61,537 nt of DNA from Gammaproteobacteria bacterium (lineage in GTDB: Bacteria > Pseudomonadota > Gammaproteobacteria > UBA1113): positions 1 through 61,537 of the forward strand of contig JAGVJQ010000024.1 in the NCBI GenBank assembly GCA_020051015.1. Direction: 5' to 3'. Positions 1 to 9,925 of this stretch are shown in pieces. Numbering within the stretch: position 1 is the first letter of the stretch; each line of letters opens with the position of its first letter. The notes beneath the pieces are model-generated. The model was not told the DNA's origin, ran no database searches, and was given only the letters and a program-made list of their open reading frames with translations. Made by a program: the position numbers and the translations under genes.

Positions 1-54
1 ATCCCCGGGTTACAATACTCGCAAGCAAAATGGGTGTATGCAGAACGCCCCTAC
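1..54. repeat. Truncated composite of two palindromic repeat families
   Basis: Bases 1-19 are identical to 21706-21724, the right half of a CCCGGGTTACA hairpin, so the window edge cuts a copy of that repeat. Bases 30-54 are a diverged copy of the GGGCGTATGCAATACGCCC family also seen at 18099-18131 and 43107-43258. The pair abuts the clpB stop codon at 57-59. Confidence 0.6.
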
Positions 55-56
55 AA

Positions 57-2633
57 TTATTTTTTAAACGTTATTTCTTTATCTTTCAATCCCACTTTAA
101 TCACATCTTTCGGGCCAAATTCACCGCGCAATAAGCGTTGTGCCAATGGATTTTCCAGATATTGTTGAATACAACGTTTCAAGGGTCGTGCACCATATAC
201 CGGGTCATAACCCATATTAGCCAAGAAAGTCATGGCATCAGGCGTCACTTCCAACATGATATCTTTATCGCGTAAACGTTTAGCCAAGCGTTGAATTTGA
301 ATATCGGCAATCTTCATGATTTGATCGCGTTGTAAGGGATGGAAGACCACTGTCTCATCAATACGATTGATAAATTCTGGTCTAAAATGTTGTCCAACCA
401 CTTCCATCACCGCATTCTTCATAGCTGTATAATCATTTTTCTCAGCAAACTCTTGGATTAAATGTGAACCCAAATTAGATGTCATGACCACTACCGCATT
501 ACGAAAATCAACAGTACGGCCTTGACCATCTGTTAAACGACCATCATCTAAAACTTGCAATAAAATATTAAATACATCTGGATGCGCCTTTTCGACTTCA
601 TCCAATAAAATGACTGAATAAGGGCGGCGACGCACGGCTTCGGTTAAATAACCACCTTCTTCATAACCAACATACCCAGGAGGTGCTCCTACCAAACGTG
701 AAACAGAATGCTTTTCCATAAATTCTGACATATCGATACGGACCATTGCATCTTCTGTATCAAATAGGAACTCAGCCAATGTTTTACATAATTCAGTTTT
801 ACCAACACCTGTTGGCCCTAAAAATAAAAATGAGCCTATGGGTCGATTAGGATCAGATAATCCAGCACGTGACCTGCGAATAGCGTTAGCAACAGCATTA
901 ATTGCTTCTTCTTGTCCAATGACACGTTTATGCAAAGCATCTTCCATTTGTAATAACTTTTCACGTTCACCTTCCAGCATTTTGGACACGGGAATATGTG
1001 TCCATTTTGAAACTACTTCAGCAATTTCTTCTTCAGTAACTTCATTACGCACCAATTGTGTAGTCTTTTTACCGCCTTCTGCTGCTGCTTGTAATTGGCG
1101 TTCTAGCTCTGGAATTTTGCCATATTGTAACTCTGACATACGGCCTAAATCACCAGCACGTCGTGCCGTCTCCATTTCTTGCCGCGCACGTTCTAATTCT
1201 TCTTGTACATGTTTCGTGCCCTGCAAAATTGCTTTTTCAGCTTTCCACACTTCTTCTAAATCAGAAAATTCTTTTTCTGCACGGCCAATGTCTTCTTCTA
1301 ACATATTCAATCGTTTTTTTGCCGCTTCATCTTTCTCTTTTTTGAGTGCTTCACGTTCAATTTTCAATTGAATAATGCGACGATTTAAATGATCCATTTC
1401 TTCAGGCATAGAATCAATTTCCATGCGAATATTACTTGCAGCCTCATCGATTAAATCAATTGCTTTATCCGGTAAATTACGATCGGTAATGTAACGCACT
1501 GATAATTTTACTGCGGCAATAATGGCTGAATCATTAATCCGAACGCCGTGGTGAATTTCGTAACGTTCTTTAAGACCGCGTAAAATTGCCACGGTATCTT
1601 CACCAGAAGGCTCATTCACTAAAATCTTTTGGAAACGGCGTTCCAAGGCGGCATCTTTTTCAATATATTGGCGATATTCATCTAACGTTGTAGCACCGAT
1701 ACAATGCAATTCACCGCGTGCTAATGCAGGTTTTAACATATTACCTGCATCCATGGCGCCTTCAGCTTTACCCGCACCAACCATGGTATGTAATTCATCG
1801 ATAAACAGAATAATTTGGCCTTCTTGTTTGGCTAAATCATTTAACACGGCTTTCAAGCGTTCTTCAAATTCACCGCGGAATTTAGCACCGGCAATTAAGG
1901 AACCCATATCTAACACTAAGAGACGTTTATTCTTCAGTGTTTCTGGTACTTCGCCATTGACTATGCGTTGTGCTAATCCTTCTACAATCGCTGTTTTACC
2001 AACCCCTGGCTCCCCAATTAGAACTGGATTATTCTTGGTGCGACGTTGCAATACTTGAATAGTGCGGCGAATTTCTGCATCGCGGCCAATCACTGGATCG
2101 AGCTTGCCTTGTTCTGCTCGTTCAGTTAAATCAATGGTATATTTTTTCAATGCTTGGCGATTATCTTCTGCATTAGCATCTTGAACACCTTCGCCACCAC
2201 GTACGGCATCAATTGCTTCCATCAAAGCTTGTTTATTTGCCCCTGCTTTTTTAAGAATATTTTGTAATTCACAATCCGTTTCCATGACGGCTAAGACAAA
2301 TAACTCACTTGATATAAATTGATCATTGCGTTTTTGTGCCAATTTATCTGTCGTATTTAATAATCGATTTAATTCATTAGAAATATGTAATTCACCGGCA
2401 GCTCCGCCACTCACTTTTGGCAATCGATCAAGCGAAGCATTAAGTTGATCATCAAATTGCCTCATATTAACGCCAGCTTTAGTAAGCAAGGGACGAATAC
2501 TGCTACCTTCTTGATCCAATAATGCTTTCATCAGATGTTGTGGTTCGATCACTTGATTATCGCGACCAACCGCTAATGACTGCGCATCCATCAATGCGTT
2601 ATAAAATTTTGTTGTTAATTTATCCATTCGCAT
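57..2633 (-). CDS. clpB: ATP-dependent disaggregase ClpB
   Basis: Hsp100 chaperone that extracts polypeptides from aggregates together with DnaK. The 858-residue product matches the usual length (E. coli 857). It has the N-terminal double Clp domain (about 1-150), a first AAA+ module with GEPGVGKT near 205, the middle coiled-coil domain (about 400-525), and a second AAA+ module with GPTGVGKT near 605. I start it at the ATG at 2633 ([10 protein letters not shown]), which matches family N-termini and has GGGG about 9 nt upstream. A longer in-frame start at 2690 would add 19 unrelated residues and overlap the promoter. A sigma-32-like promoter lies just upstream. Confidence 0.97.
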   Translation of the reverse strand: MRMDKLTTKFYNALMDAQSLAVGRDNQVIEPQHLMKALLDQEGSSIRPLLTKAGVNMRQFDDQLNASLDRLPKVSGGAAGELHISNELNRLLNTTDKLAQKRNDQFISSELFVLAVMETDCELQNILKKAGANKQALMEAIDAVRGGEGVQDANAEDNRQALKKYTIDLTERAEQGKLDPVIGRDAEIRRTIQVLQRRTKNNPVLIGEPGVGKTAIVEGLAQRIVNGEVPETLKNKRLLVLDMGSLIAGAKFRGEFEERLKAVLNDLAKQEGQIILFIDELHTMVGAGKAEGAMDAGNMLKPALARGELHCIGATTLDEYRQYIEKDAALERRFQKILVNEPSGEDTVAILRGLKERYEIHHGVRINDSAIIAAVKLSVRYITDRNLPDKAIDLIDEAASNIRMEIDSMPEEMDHLNRRIIQLKIEREALKKEKDEAAKKRLNMLEEDIGRAEKEFSDLEEVWKAEKAILQGTKHVQEELERARQEMETARRAGDLGRMSELQYGKIPELERQLQAAAEGGKKTTQLVRNEVTEEEIAEVVSKWTHIPVSKMLEGEREKLLQMEDALHKRVIGQEEAINAVANAIRRSRAGLSDPNRPIGSFLFLGPTGVGKTELCKTLAEFLFDTEDAMVRIDMSEFMEKHSVSRLVGAPPGYVGYEEGGYLTEAVRRRPYSVILLDEVEKAHPDVFNILLQVLDDGRLTDGQGRTVDFRNAVVVMTSNLGSHLIQEFAEKNDYTAMKNAVMEVVGQHFRPEFINRIDETVVFHPLQRDQIMKIADIQIQRLAKRLRDKDIMLEVTPDAMTFLANMGYDPVYGARPLKRCIQQYLENPLAQRLLRGEFGPKDVIKVGLKDKEITFKK

Positions 2634-2663
2634 AGTACAAACCCCAAATTGTATATACTTAAA

Positions 2664-2695
2664 GAATAAGGCTTGATTTGATAAGTTCAAGGGGG
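2664..2695 (-). promoter_or_regulatory. Sigma-32 (RpoH) heat-shock promoter of clpB
   Basis: On the minus strand CCCCCTTGAA (2695-2686) matches the -35 of RpoH promoters. After a 14-nt spacer comes CCTTATTC (2671-2664), a partial match to the CCCCATNT -10 box. It lies about 30 nt upstream of the clpB start, as expected for a heat-shock gene. Confidence 0.7.
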
Positions 2696-2733
2696 CACAA
2701 TGAAATTAGTTGATTTACATCATGGATAAAGTA

Positions 2734-3141
2734 ATGAAAAGACGACTATTTGGATTTACGTTAATTGAATTATTAATTGCCCTCATCATTATTGCTATAC
2801 TGGCGGCAGTTGCTTATCCCTCATACGTTGGTTACATAACTAAAACTCGCCGTAGCGATGGCCAAACGGCATTACTTGATTTAGCTAATCGGATGGAGCG
2901 TTATTTCACTGTCAATAATACTTATGTTGGCGCCACGTTAGCTAATGTTGGCACGACCGCTACCACACCAGGTGGTTATTATACGTTGTCCATTAGTGCC
3001 TCGGGCGCTACGACTTATACGATTCAAGCAGCACCGGCTGGTTCACAAACCAGCGATACGCAATGTGCTACGTTAACATTAAATCAATTAGGTCAAAAAG
3101 GTAAAACAGGGACGGGTACTGTCTCGGATTGTTGGCAATAG
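2734..3141 (+). CDS. pilE: Type IV pilin (PilE-like)
   Basis: Major or minor subunit of type IV pili. The ATG at 2734 gives a class III leader MKRRLFG followed by FTLIELLIAL, with Gly at -1, Phe at +1 and Glu at +5 of the mature protein. These are the hallmarks for PilD cleavage and N-methylation. The hydrophobic helix continues to about residue 30. The C-terminal domain has two cysteines (in TQCATL and SDCWQ) that would form the usual D-region disulfide. About 136 residues. GGATAAAG sits 7 nt before this ATG, which favours it over the upstream ATG at 2722. It diverges from clpB and stands alone, so its rank within the pilus is unclear. Confidence 0.85.
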   Translation: MKRRLFGFTLIELLIALIIIAILAAVAYPSYVGYITKTRRSDGQTALLDLANRMERYFTVNNTYVGATLANVGTTATTPGGYYTLSISASGATTYTIQAAPAGSQTSDTQCATLTLNQLGQKGKTGTGTVSDCWQ

Positions 3142-3144
3142 ACC

Positions 3145-3570
3145 CTAATTCTTTGAGCAAGGACTATTTGCTGCAGATATTGGTGCCTGAAAAAGACGGC
3201 CATTATGAAATTCAATTAATACTGCTGGCAAATTAGGACCTTTATCATATTGCCAAACTGTAATTTCAAGGGTACGACCTAATGTAGAGGTAGGATTAGT
3301 GCTTGTTGTTGGATTAATAGTGTTTGAGCTGTTATTAATCTTATAGGTCGTATTGGTGTTATAGGTTGTATTAGTAATTTGTGTTAACTGATGGGTGCAG
3401 GTTTCAACAAGACTGGGGGTCCCGCATTGTTGTTGTACTTTATCCATGGTATCACCAACTTGCACAAAGCCACTCGTGGTATTGTGCGAACAATAATAAG
3501 CAAAGACCGGCATATTTAGACAAAGCAATCCCAGCATCAAGCATACTTTTATCAACTGATTACCACGCAT
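3145..3570 (-). CDS. Exported DUF2845-like protein
   Basis: Predicted secreted or periplasmic protein of unknown function. A signal peptide is visible (LIKVCLMLGLLCLNMPVFA, then YYC). The mature part has VGDTMDKVQQQCGTP and, after a Thr/Asn-rich stretch (about residues 60-95), EITVWQYDKGP and FHNGRL. This Gly-Asp/Cys-Gly-x-Pro plus W-x-Y pattern is that of DUF2845 proteins. The ATG at 3570 is preferred because AGGAGG lies 10 nt upstream. From the ATG at 3579 the same AGGAGG would be only 1 nt away. The Asn/Thr-rich middle is unusual. It is convergent with pilE, with a 3-nt gap and no terminator seen. Confidence 0.6.
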   Translation of the reverse strand: MRGNQLIKVCLMLGLLCLNMPVFAYYCSHNTTSGFVQVGDTMDKVQQQCGTPSLVETCTHQLTQITNTTYNTNTTYKINNSSNTINPTTSTNPTSTLGRTLEITVWQYDKGPNLPAVLIEFHNGRLFQAPISAANSPCSKN

Positions 3571-3593
3571 CCTGCACATGCCTCCTAAGATTA

Positions 3594-4028
3594 TTATTCA
3601 GCGATCTCCAGTATCTCCACTTCAAACACCACACTCTGGCCACACAATGGATGATTAAAATCCAGTATTACTTCATCATCATTAAAATCACGAATAATGC
3701 CTAACAAAGGATGGCCATTTAATTGTTCGAATTCAATAATGGTGCCCTTTTCCATTTTAATTTTATTATCAAAACGTTGTCGTGGCATTTTATGGATATT
3801 GGCTGGGTTTGGATAACCAAAGGCATCTTGTGGCGCCAACGTAAAACTTTTTTTATCCCCCGATTTTAAGCCAATTAATTCGTATTCAAATGCTGGCGTT
3901 ACTTCACCACTACCTAAAGTGATCTTAGCAGGCTTATGGGATACACGTGTACTATCAACAACTGAGTCATCGGTTAGTTTCATATTGATATGCAAAATAA
4001 CAGTTGAATTTGAAGTAATTTGTTGCAT
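3594..4028 (-). CDS. fkpB: FKBP-type peptidyl-prolyl isomerase, SlpA type
   Basis: Small soluble prolyl isomerase/chaperone of the SlpA (FkpB) group, 144 residues (E. coli 149). The FKBP strands flank an inserted-in-flap (IF) domain: LGSGEVTPAFEYELIGLKSGD is followed by the insert with FGYPNPANIHKMPRQ and then FNHPLCGQSVVFEVEI. The FNHPLAG-like motif is diagnostic of this subfamily. It is the last gene of the ribF-ileS-lspA-fkpB run, 2 nt after lspA. ispH, which often follows it, is not present here. Confidence 0.93.
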   Translation of the reverse strand: MQQITSNSTVILHINMKLTDDSVVDSTRVSHKPAKITLGSGEVTPAFEYELIGLKSGDKKSFTLAPQDAFGYPNPANIHKMPRQRFDNKIKMEKGTIIEFEQLNGHPLLGIIRDFNDDEVILDFNHPLCGQSVVFEVEILEIAE

Positions 4029-4030
4029 GC

Positions 4031-4522
4031 TTAATCTCGTCTAAATAATAATAAAAAAACTAAAATAGCCGCACCGATGGAAATGGCTGAATCGGCTACA
4101 TTAAAAGTGGCAAAATACCAATTGTTAATATGAAAAGAAATAAAGTCAGTCACATATCCTGACCAGAAACGATCGATTAAATTACTGACGGCACCGCCTA
4201 AAATTAGCGTTAATGCAAATATTAGCCATTTTTTGTATGGTTCTGCCTGCAAAATCCAAATCAGCAAATAACCAATGATTAATATCGCAATAGTAATTAA
4301 TGTCCAACGTGCCCAACCAGGCTGGCTATTCAAAAAACTAAATGCCGCGCCACTGTTAAATGACAATGTAAAGTTTAGCCATGAAAATACTTTGAATGGG
4401 ACAAAAAGCAATAACTTTTTTCGCACCATAAATTTAGTTAGCTGATCCAAAATAATAACGATCACTGAAACAGCTAACCAACGTGTATTTTGCGGGCTCC
4501 AGGTTTTGACATCCATTTCCAT
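4031..4522 (-). CDS. lspA: Lipoprotein signal peptidase (signal peptidase II)
   Basis: Inner-membrane aspartyl protease that removes the signal peptide from diacylated prolipoproteins. 163 residues with four hydrophobic segments. The catalytic aspartates are in GYVTDFISF and FNVADSAI, and the NLIDR motif is present. Its ATG overlaps the ileS stop by one base (TAATG), so translation is probably coupled. Likely substrates in this window are the lipobox proteins at 18180, 25582, 32524, 45398 and 58312. Confidence 0.96.
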   Translation of the reverse strand: MEMDVKTWSPQNTRWLAVSVIVIILDQLTKFMVRKKLLLFVPFKVFSWLNFTLSFNSGAAFSFLNSQPGWARWTLITIAILIIGYLLIWILQAEPYKKWLIFALTLILGGAVSNLIDRFWSGYVTDFISFHINNWYFATFNVADSAISIGAAILVFLLLFRRD

Positions 4523-7350
4523 TATGCAAAATGCCTATGTTCACCTTTCCCATCCACGTTTTCGATACAACGTGAACATAACTCTGGATGCTTCGCATCT
4601 TTGCCAACTGAATCACGACGATGCCAACAACGTGCGCATTTAGTATTAGGTGAAGGAGTAACTTGCACCCATAATCCTGGAACATCCGTTGCTTCAGCAC
4701 CTGCCGGGGCATTATCAGCTAAAATAAGTTCGGCTGATGATGTGATCAAGACAAATCGCAATTCATCCTTTAATTTACTTAACAAATCAATCATGCCACG
4801 ACCACAGTATAATTTCACTTCCGCTTCTAAACCGGAGCCGATTTTTCCAGCATTACGGGCGATTTCTAATTGTTTATTGACGGCATCTCTGATGCAAATA
4901 ATTTCATGCCAAAACGCTTGCCCCATATTTACGGAATCAGGTGCGATAAATAAACCTTCATACCAACTTTCAAAGAAAATACTTTCGCTATGTTGCCCAG
5001 GGAGATAACGCCAAATTTCTTCTGCTGTAAAACTTAATATAGGTGCTAACCAACGAACTAATGCTTGCGCGATATGATACATTGCCGTTTGTGCTGAACG
5101 ACGGGCAATACTGTTATTTTTCGTGGTATATTGTCGATCTTTGATGATATCCAGATAAAAACTACCCATATCAATACTACAGAAATTATGTATTTTTTGG
5201 GTGACTAAATGGAATTGATATTCATCATAGTCATGTCGTATTTCTTGTTGCAAGTGATATGCTTTTTCGACTGCCCAAGCGTCTAAACTTAAAAGTTTCT
5301 CGGCGTCTACTAAATCAGTTGCCGGATTAAAACCCGCTAGATTTGCTAATAAAAAGCGAACGGTGTTACGAATACGACGATATACATCGGAAGTACGTTT
5401 AAAGATTTCATCAGAAACTGTCATTTCACTACGATAGTCAGTTGACGCAACCCACAAGCGTAAAATATCAGCTCCCAATGTTTTCACCACTTTTTCTGGA
5501 GCAATCACATTGCCAAGTGATTTCGACATTTTGCGACCTTGGGCATCTACCGTAAAACCATGTGTTAATACCTGTTTATATGGCGCATGCCCCGTCACCG
5601 CAACGGAAGAAAGTAATGATGTTTGGAACCAGCCACGATATTGATCAGAACCTTCTGAATATAAATCAGCAGGGAACTGTAAATCATGACGTTGCTGTAA
5701 TACACATGCATATGTCGCACCTGAATCAAACCAGACATCTAAGGTATCATTCAATTTATCATAATCAACAGCATCGGATCCCAATACTGTTTTAGGCTCT
5801 AATTGGAACCAAGCTTCAATACCATCTTTCTCAACTAATTGAGCTACTTTTTCCAATACTTCTGTGCTGTTTGGATGTAATTCACCGGTATCTTTCTGAA
5901 TAAAAAATGGAATTGGCACTCCCCAATTACGTTGTCGCGAAATACACCAATCAGGACGTTTTGCCACCATATCATAAATACGTGCTTGACCCCATTCTGG
6001 CATCCACTTGACCTTATTAATTTCTGCCAATGCTTTTTCACGTAAATGTTGTTTCTCCATGCTGACAAACCATTGCGGAGTACCACGGAAAATTAATGGT
6101 TTTTTATGTCGCCAGCAAATAGGATAACTATGAACAAGATGTCCCGCATGTAAAAGATTATTTTGGATTGTTAAAATTTCAATAATGGCGCGGTTAGCAT
6201 CAAATACATACATTCCACCTACGATCGGTGCTTCAGGCTTGAAATGGCCATTAGCCATGACATCATGATCAACAGATAAATGATATTTCAAACCAATTTC
6301 ATAATCTTCTTGACCATGTGCTGGCGCGATGTGGACACATCCAGTACCCGTATCAGTCGTCACATGCATACCTAAAACAATAGGCACACTACGGTGGCAG
6401 AATGGATGTTGTAATTGCAAACCTTCTAATTTATTGCCTTTTACGCGTGCAATTTGCCTGATGTCTGTTGCATTAACACGATTGGTAAATGATTCTTGTA
6501 ATGCTTCGGCAACCAATAGTGTACAAAACCGCTGATCAACATTACATGAAAAAACGACATATTCTAAATCAGGATGCACTGCTACCGCCTGATTGGCAGG
6601 CAAAGTCCAGGGTGTCGTCGTCCAAATCACAACATCCATTTCATGAGCAACATGTGCTTGCGCTAGAATATCACAACGCGATAATAATTCTTTTGGATCT
6701 AAGACTTTGAAAATTACATCAATAGCTGGGGATTCTTTATCAGCGTATTCAACTTCAGCTTCAGCCAATGCTGAACCGCATTCTGTACACCAATGCACAG
6801 GTTTATAACCACGATGCACATGACCATTGGCAAATATCTTGCCTAATGTCCGAATAACATTAGCTTCAAATTTTGGATCCATGGTCAAATAAGGATGTTG
6901 CCAATCTCCAATCACACCTAAGCGTTGAAACGATTCTGATTGAATAGCAACTTGTTCCGTTGCATAAGCGCGACATGCCAAACGAAAATCTTTTGCTGGA
7001 ATATGTAAGCCTGCCTTACCTAATTTTCGTTCTACGTTTAATTCAATAGGTAAACCATGACAATCCCAACCGGGCACATAAGGTGCATCAAAACCGCTTA
7101 AGGTTTTTGACTTGGTAATAATGTCTTTAATAATTTTATCTACCGCATGGCCAAGATGAATATCACCATTTGCATAGGGTGGGCCATCATGTAAAACAAA
7201 TTTAGGCTTGTTTTTGCCTAATTCGCGCAAGCGTTGATATAAGCCCAATTGTTGCCAATAAGCTAACATTTGTGGCTCACGTTCAGCCAAATTTGCTTTC
7301 ATAGGAAAATCGGTTTGTGGCAAATTCAATGTGTCTTTATATTCAGTCAT
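4522..7350 (-). CDS. ileS: Isoleucyl-tRNA synthetase
   Basis: Class Ia aminoacyl-tRNA synthetase charging tRNA-Ile. About 942 residues (E. coli 938). HLGH occurs at 65-68 as the HIGH motif, KMSKSLGN near 600, the CP1 editing domain lies between them, and a C-terminal zinc finger (CARCWHRR...CSRC) is intact. The start MTEYKDTL at 7350 matches the family; an upstream in-frame extension to 7392 would run far into ribF. The start overlaps the ribF stop by 8 nt. Of bacterial type, with the C-terminal zinc ribbon rather than the eukaryote-like form. Confidence 0.98.
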   Translation of the reverse strand: MTEYKDTLNLPQTDFPMKANLAEREPQMLAYWQQLGLYQRLRELGKNKPKFVLHDGPPYANGDIHLGHAVDKIIKDIITKSKTLSGFDAPYVPGWDCHGLPIELNVERKLGKAGLHIPAKDFRLACRAYATEQVAIQSESFQRLGVIGDWQHPYLTMDPKFEANVIRTLGKIFANGHVHRGYKPVHWCTECGSALAEAEVEYADKESPAIDVIFKVLDPKELLSRCDILAQAHVAHEMDVVIWTTTPWTLPANQAVAVHPDLEYVVFSCNVDQRFCTLLVAEALQESFTNRVNATDIRQIARVKGNKLEGLQLQHPFCHRSVPIVLGMHVTTDTGTGCVHIAPAHGQEDYEIGLKYHLSVDHDVMANGHFKPEAPIVGGMYVFDANRAIIEILTIQNNLLHAGHLVHSYPICWRHKKPLIFRGTPQWFVSMEKQHLREKALAEINKVKWMPEWGQARIYDMVAKRPDWCISRQRNWGVPIPFFIQKDTGELHPNSTEVLEKVAQLVEKDGIEAWFQLEPKTVLGSDAVDYDKLNDTLDVWFDSGATYACVLQQRHDLQFPADLYSEGSDQYRGWFQTSLLSSVAVTGHAPYKQVLTHGFTVDAQGRKMSKSLGNVIAPEKVVKTLGADILRLWVASTDYRSEMTVSDEIFKRTSDVYRRIRNTVRFLLANLAGFNPATDLVDAEKLLSLDAWAVEKAYHLQQEIRHDYDEYQFHLVTQKIHNFCSIDMGSFYLDIIKDRQYTTKNNSIARRSAQTAMYHIAQALVRWLAPILSFTAEEIWRYLPGQHSESIFFESWYEGLFIAPDSVNMGQAFWHEIICIRDAVNKQLEIARNAGKIGSGLEAEVKLYCGRGMIDLLSKLKDELRFVLITSSAELILADNAPAGAEATDVPGLWVQVTPSPNTKCARCWHRRDSVGKDAKHPELCSRCIENVDGKGEHRHFA

Positions 7351-8284
7351 GTTTCTTTTCCAGTTCAAAAAATGCCTTGGCTGCAATAACATCTTGCCAA
7401 ATTTGTTGCTTTAACGCATCAATATCAGCAAATCGCTGCTCATCACGAATCTTATATTTAAAAATTACTTTTAACCGCTGACCATACAAGTCACCAGCAA
7501 AATCAAACAAATGTACTTCCAGTTTGCGGCGTAATCCATCAACCGTCGGCCTAACGCCTAAATTGGCGACACCATGGTAATATTGATGGTCTTCTAGCAT
7601 TACGTCAACTGCAAAAACGCCAGATAACACAAGTTTATCATGCTTTAGCAAAATATTAGCCGTAGGAAAGCCTAATAATCGTCCGCGTTGGTCACCGGGT
7701 TTAACGTGGCCACTCAGAGAATAGGGTCGCCCCAGTAATAATGCCGCGTGCTTAAAATCATGGTGGCGCAGTGCCTGTCGTACGCGCGTACTACTCACTC
7801 GTAACTCATCTTGCATTACTGTCGGAAAACTGGCCAATTCAAAATGATGCTCCAACGCAGCTGCTGCTAATAATTCGTGATTACCCTCTCGCTTATAACC
7901 AAAACGAAAATCATCACCAACCAATAAATAGCCGGTTTTTAATCGCTCCAGTAAAATGGTATTAATAAATTCTTTTGCCCGCATACCAACCAGTTTTTGG
8001 TTAAAATAAAGACACACCAGATAATCCAAACCCATCTCGCGCAATAATTGTACTTTTTCATGGAATGGTGTTATTCGTGATGGGGCTTGTTCAGGTTGCA
8101 AAAACTCCAGCGGCTGTGGTTCAAATAATATTAAAACCGATGGCATATGACGTTGTTTAGCAGTTGCTAATAAGGTTTCCACAATACGTTGATGGCCAAG
8201 ATGAATGCCATCAAAATTACCGATAGTTACTGCGGTTGCTTGTGTAAATGTGGGCAGATTATGTAATCCGCGGATTATTTTCAT
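7343..8284 (-). CDS. ribF: Bifunctional riboflavin kinase / FAD synthetase
   Basis: Makes FMN from riboflavin and ATP, then FAD from FMN. 313 residues, as usual. The N-terminal nucleotidyltransferase domain has IGNFDGIHLGHQ (about 22-33) and ISSTRVRQAL-type SSTRVRQAL near 170. The C-terminal flavokinase domain has RGRLLGFPTANI and the GVFAV strand. First gene of the run ribF-ileS-lspA-fkpB, with an 8-nt overlap into ileS. No FMN riboswitch is visible upstream; the gap holds a palindromic element instead. Confidence 0.96.
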   Translation of the reverse strand: MKIIRGLHNLPTFTQATAVTIGNFDGIHLGHQRIVETLLATAKQRHMPSVLILFEPQPLEFLQPEQAPSRITPFHEKVQLLREMGLDYLVCLYFNQKLVGMRAKEFINTILLERLKTGYLLVGDDFRFGYKREGNHELLAAAALEHHFELASFPTVMQDELRVSSTRVRQALRHHDFKHAALLLGRPYSLSGHVKPGDQRGRLLGFPTANILLKHDKLVLSGVFAVDVMLEDHQYYHGVANLGVRPTVDGLRRKLEVHLFDFAGDLYGQRLKVIFKYKIRDEQRFADIDALKQQIWQDVIAAKAFFELEKKHD

Positions 8285-8405
8285 TATTTTCGTGCTAAAG
8301 AATGATTAATATGCGGGTATTTTAGCATAATTGCTTTTGGATGGCGAAGGGTTAAGATTTTGCTATGTAGTAAAAAAGTAACTGTCGGATCAAATAATGC
8401 AGAAA

Positions 8406-8619
8406 TGTAGCCCGGGTCAAAGCGTCATAATATGAATGAAATGCTAATAACGTAATAATTCACCATTAGCGATAAAACAACGTTTGACGCGTAACCCGGG
8501 ATCGAGCAGGCCTCGACCATGATTCCCGGGTTTCACGCGTTAACAAACGTTTTTCAATTTCTCTGATTATCAATGCCCTATGATTTTTTCATTCGCAAAA
8601 CGCGCTCACACCGGGCTAC
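8406..8619. repeat. Nested palindromic element, TGTAGCCCGG family
   Basis: The 345-bp gap between ribF and the MFS gene is mostly this element. Outer ends are TGTAGCCCGGGT (8406) and ACCGGGCTACG (to 8619). Inside is a second palindrome in which AACGTTTGACGCGTAACCCG pairs with CCCGGGTTTCACGCGTTAAC around 8520. The element at 53601-53820 has the same ends, size and nested layout but different inner arms. No transposase. The other bases of the gap show nothing. Confidence 0.65.
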
Positions 8620-8629
8620 GTTTGACAAA

Positions 8630-9925
8630 TTATTGTTTTACTTCCGCCCCGGTTTCATGCACAAAAACGCCAAAAATAATCGCTAATGCTAAACAAATCG
8701 GGACAATCGACAATGCAAAACGGTAATCACTATTCGTCAACGCAATGCCACTAAGGTGCAATGCATTTCCCGAATGCCAATCTAATAATCTACCGATGAC
8801 TGGTTGAAACACCATCCCACCTAACATGGTTAAAAAGTTAGTCATGGCAATGGCTGTACCTGCAAATCGGTTAGCCACTGATTCACGACTTACGGCAAAA
8901 GTAATAACTTCTACACTAGCAAATAAACCAAGCAAAAATAGTAAAACACAAATTTGTGTTACTGAAAGATTTGGCACGTAAAACAAAATACATGAAACAA
9001 TTAATGCTAACGCAGCACCCACAATAATAACAATTTTGCGACGTTCAATACGATCTGAAAGCCAACCAAAAGCGATTCCACCTATTGAAAAGCCAACAAA
9101 TAATAATGGATTCACAATTGAAGCATGAATTTCAGGAAAATGCTGTGCTTGTTCTAAGTATGGAATGCCCCATAATTCAGCAAATACGCTAATGGGTAAA
9201 TATAAGAAACAAGCAATAATGCCGGCAAACCATACTTGGCGCGTACGTACCATAAATGCCAAACCTGAAAATAAGTCTCTAAAACTTGTCGATTGATGCA
9301 ACTCATCAGCGGCATTAAGTTGTTGTGCTGGATTTTTATCTTTTATGGAAAACCAGATAATTGCGGCTAAAATCACCCCCAGAATGGCGGTGATAAATAC
9401 TGTTTGATGCCAACCAATAATATTAACCATCGGCGTTAATAAAATATCACCCAACACTGGCCCTAACATACCTAAAGCAGTCACTAAACCACAGACCATC
9501 GCAAAACGACTTGGTGGTAACCAAATGGATGCTAACTTCATTACCCCAACAAAAGCAAAGGCCGATCCAAAGCCAACTAGAAAACGGCCGAATGCGGCAA
9601 TTGAAAATATATTCGCAGCAAATAAACAGGTACCAACGACACAAATCAAACAAGCAAAAGTAATTAATCGGCGTGGACCAAAGCGATCCATGAGCACCCC
9701 AACGGGAATTTGCAGTGGTGTATAAGCGTAATAATAAAACGCAGACAAAAATCCAAACATCATATTGTCAATATTGAAAGTTTGCATTAACTCATGTTGC
9801 ATCACACTGGGTGTAACGCGTAAGAAATATTCATAGCAATAAAATAAAGCGCCAATACCACACATAATCCATGGCAGATATTTGGGGCTAAATATTGATG
9901 ATATTGTCTTTGTTTGTGTATTCAC
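8630..9925 (-). CDS. MFS transporter, Pht-like
   Basis: Twelve-helix major facilitator carrier of 431 residues. LMDRFGPRR between helices 2 and 3 is the MFS signature, and YEYFLRVTPSVM in helix 1 resembles the Legionella phagosomal transporter (Pht) group of nutrient carriers. Substrate is not predictable. The GTG start (9925) has AAGGAA 8 nt upstream and lies inside the 3' end of truB (38-nt overlap), so it is probably coupled to the infB operon. A paralogue with the same signatures lies at 29776-31047. Confidence 0.85.
   Translation of the reverse strand: MNTQTKTISSIFSPKYLPWIMCGIGALFYCYEYFLRVTPSVMQHELMQTFNIDNMMFGFLSAFYYYAYTPLQIPVGVLMDRFGPRRLITFACLICVVGTCLFAANIFSIAAFGRFLVGFGSAFAFVGVMKLASIWLPPSRFAMVCGLVTALGMLGPVLGDILLTPMVNIIGWHQTVFITAILGVILAAIIWFSIKDKNPAQQLNAADELHQSTSFRDLFSGLAFMVRTRQVWFAGIIACFLYLPISVFAELWGIPYLEQAQHFPEIHASIVNPLLFVGFSIGGIAFGWLSDRIERRKIVIIVGAALALIVSCILFYVPNLSVTQICVLLFLLGLFASVEVITFAVSRESVANRFAGTAIAMTNFLTMLGGMVFQPVIGRLLDWHSGNALHLSGIALTNSDYRFALSIVPICLALAIIFGVFVHETGAEVKQ

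Noticed and set aside
838..1371. 177-codon frame antisense to clpB
   Set aside because: Shadow of a strongly conserved gene; its composition follows the opposite strand.
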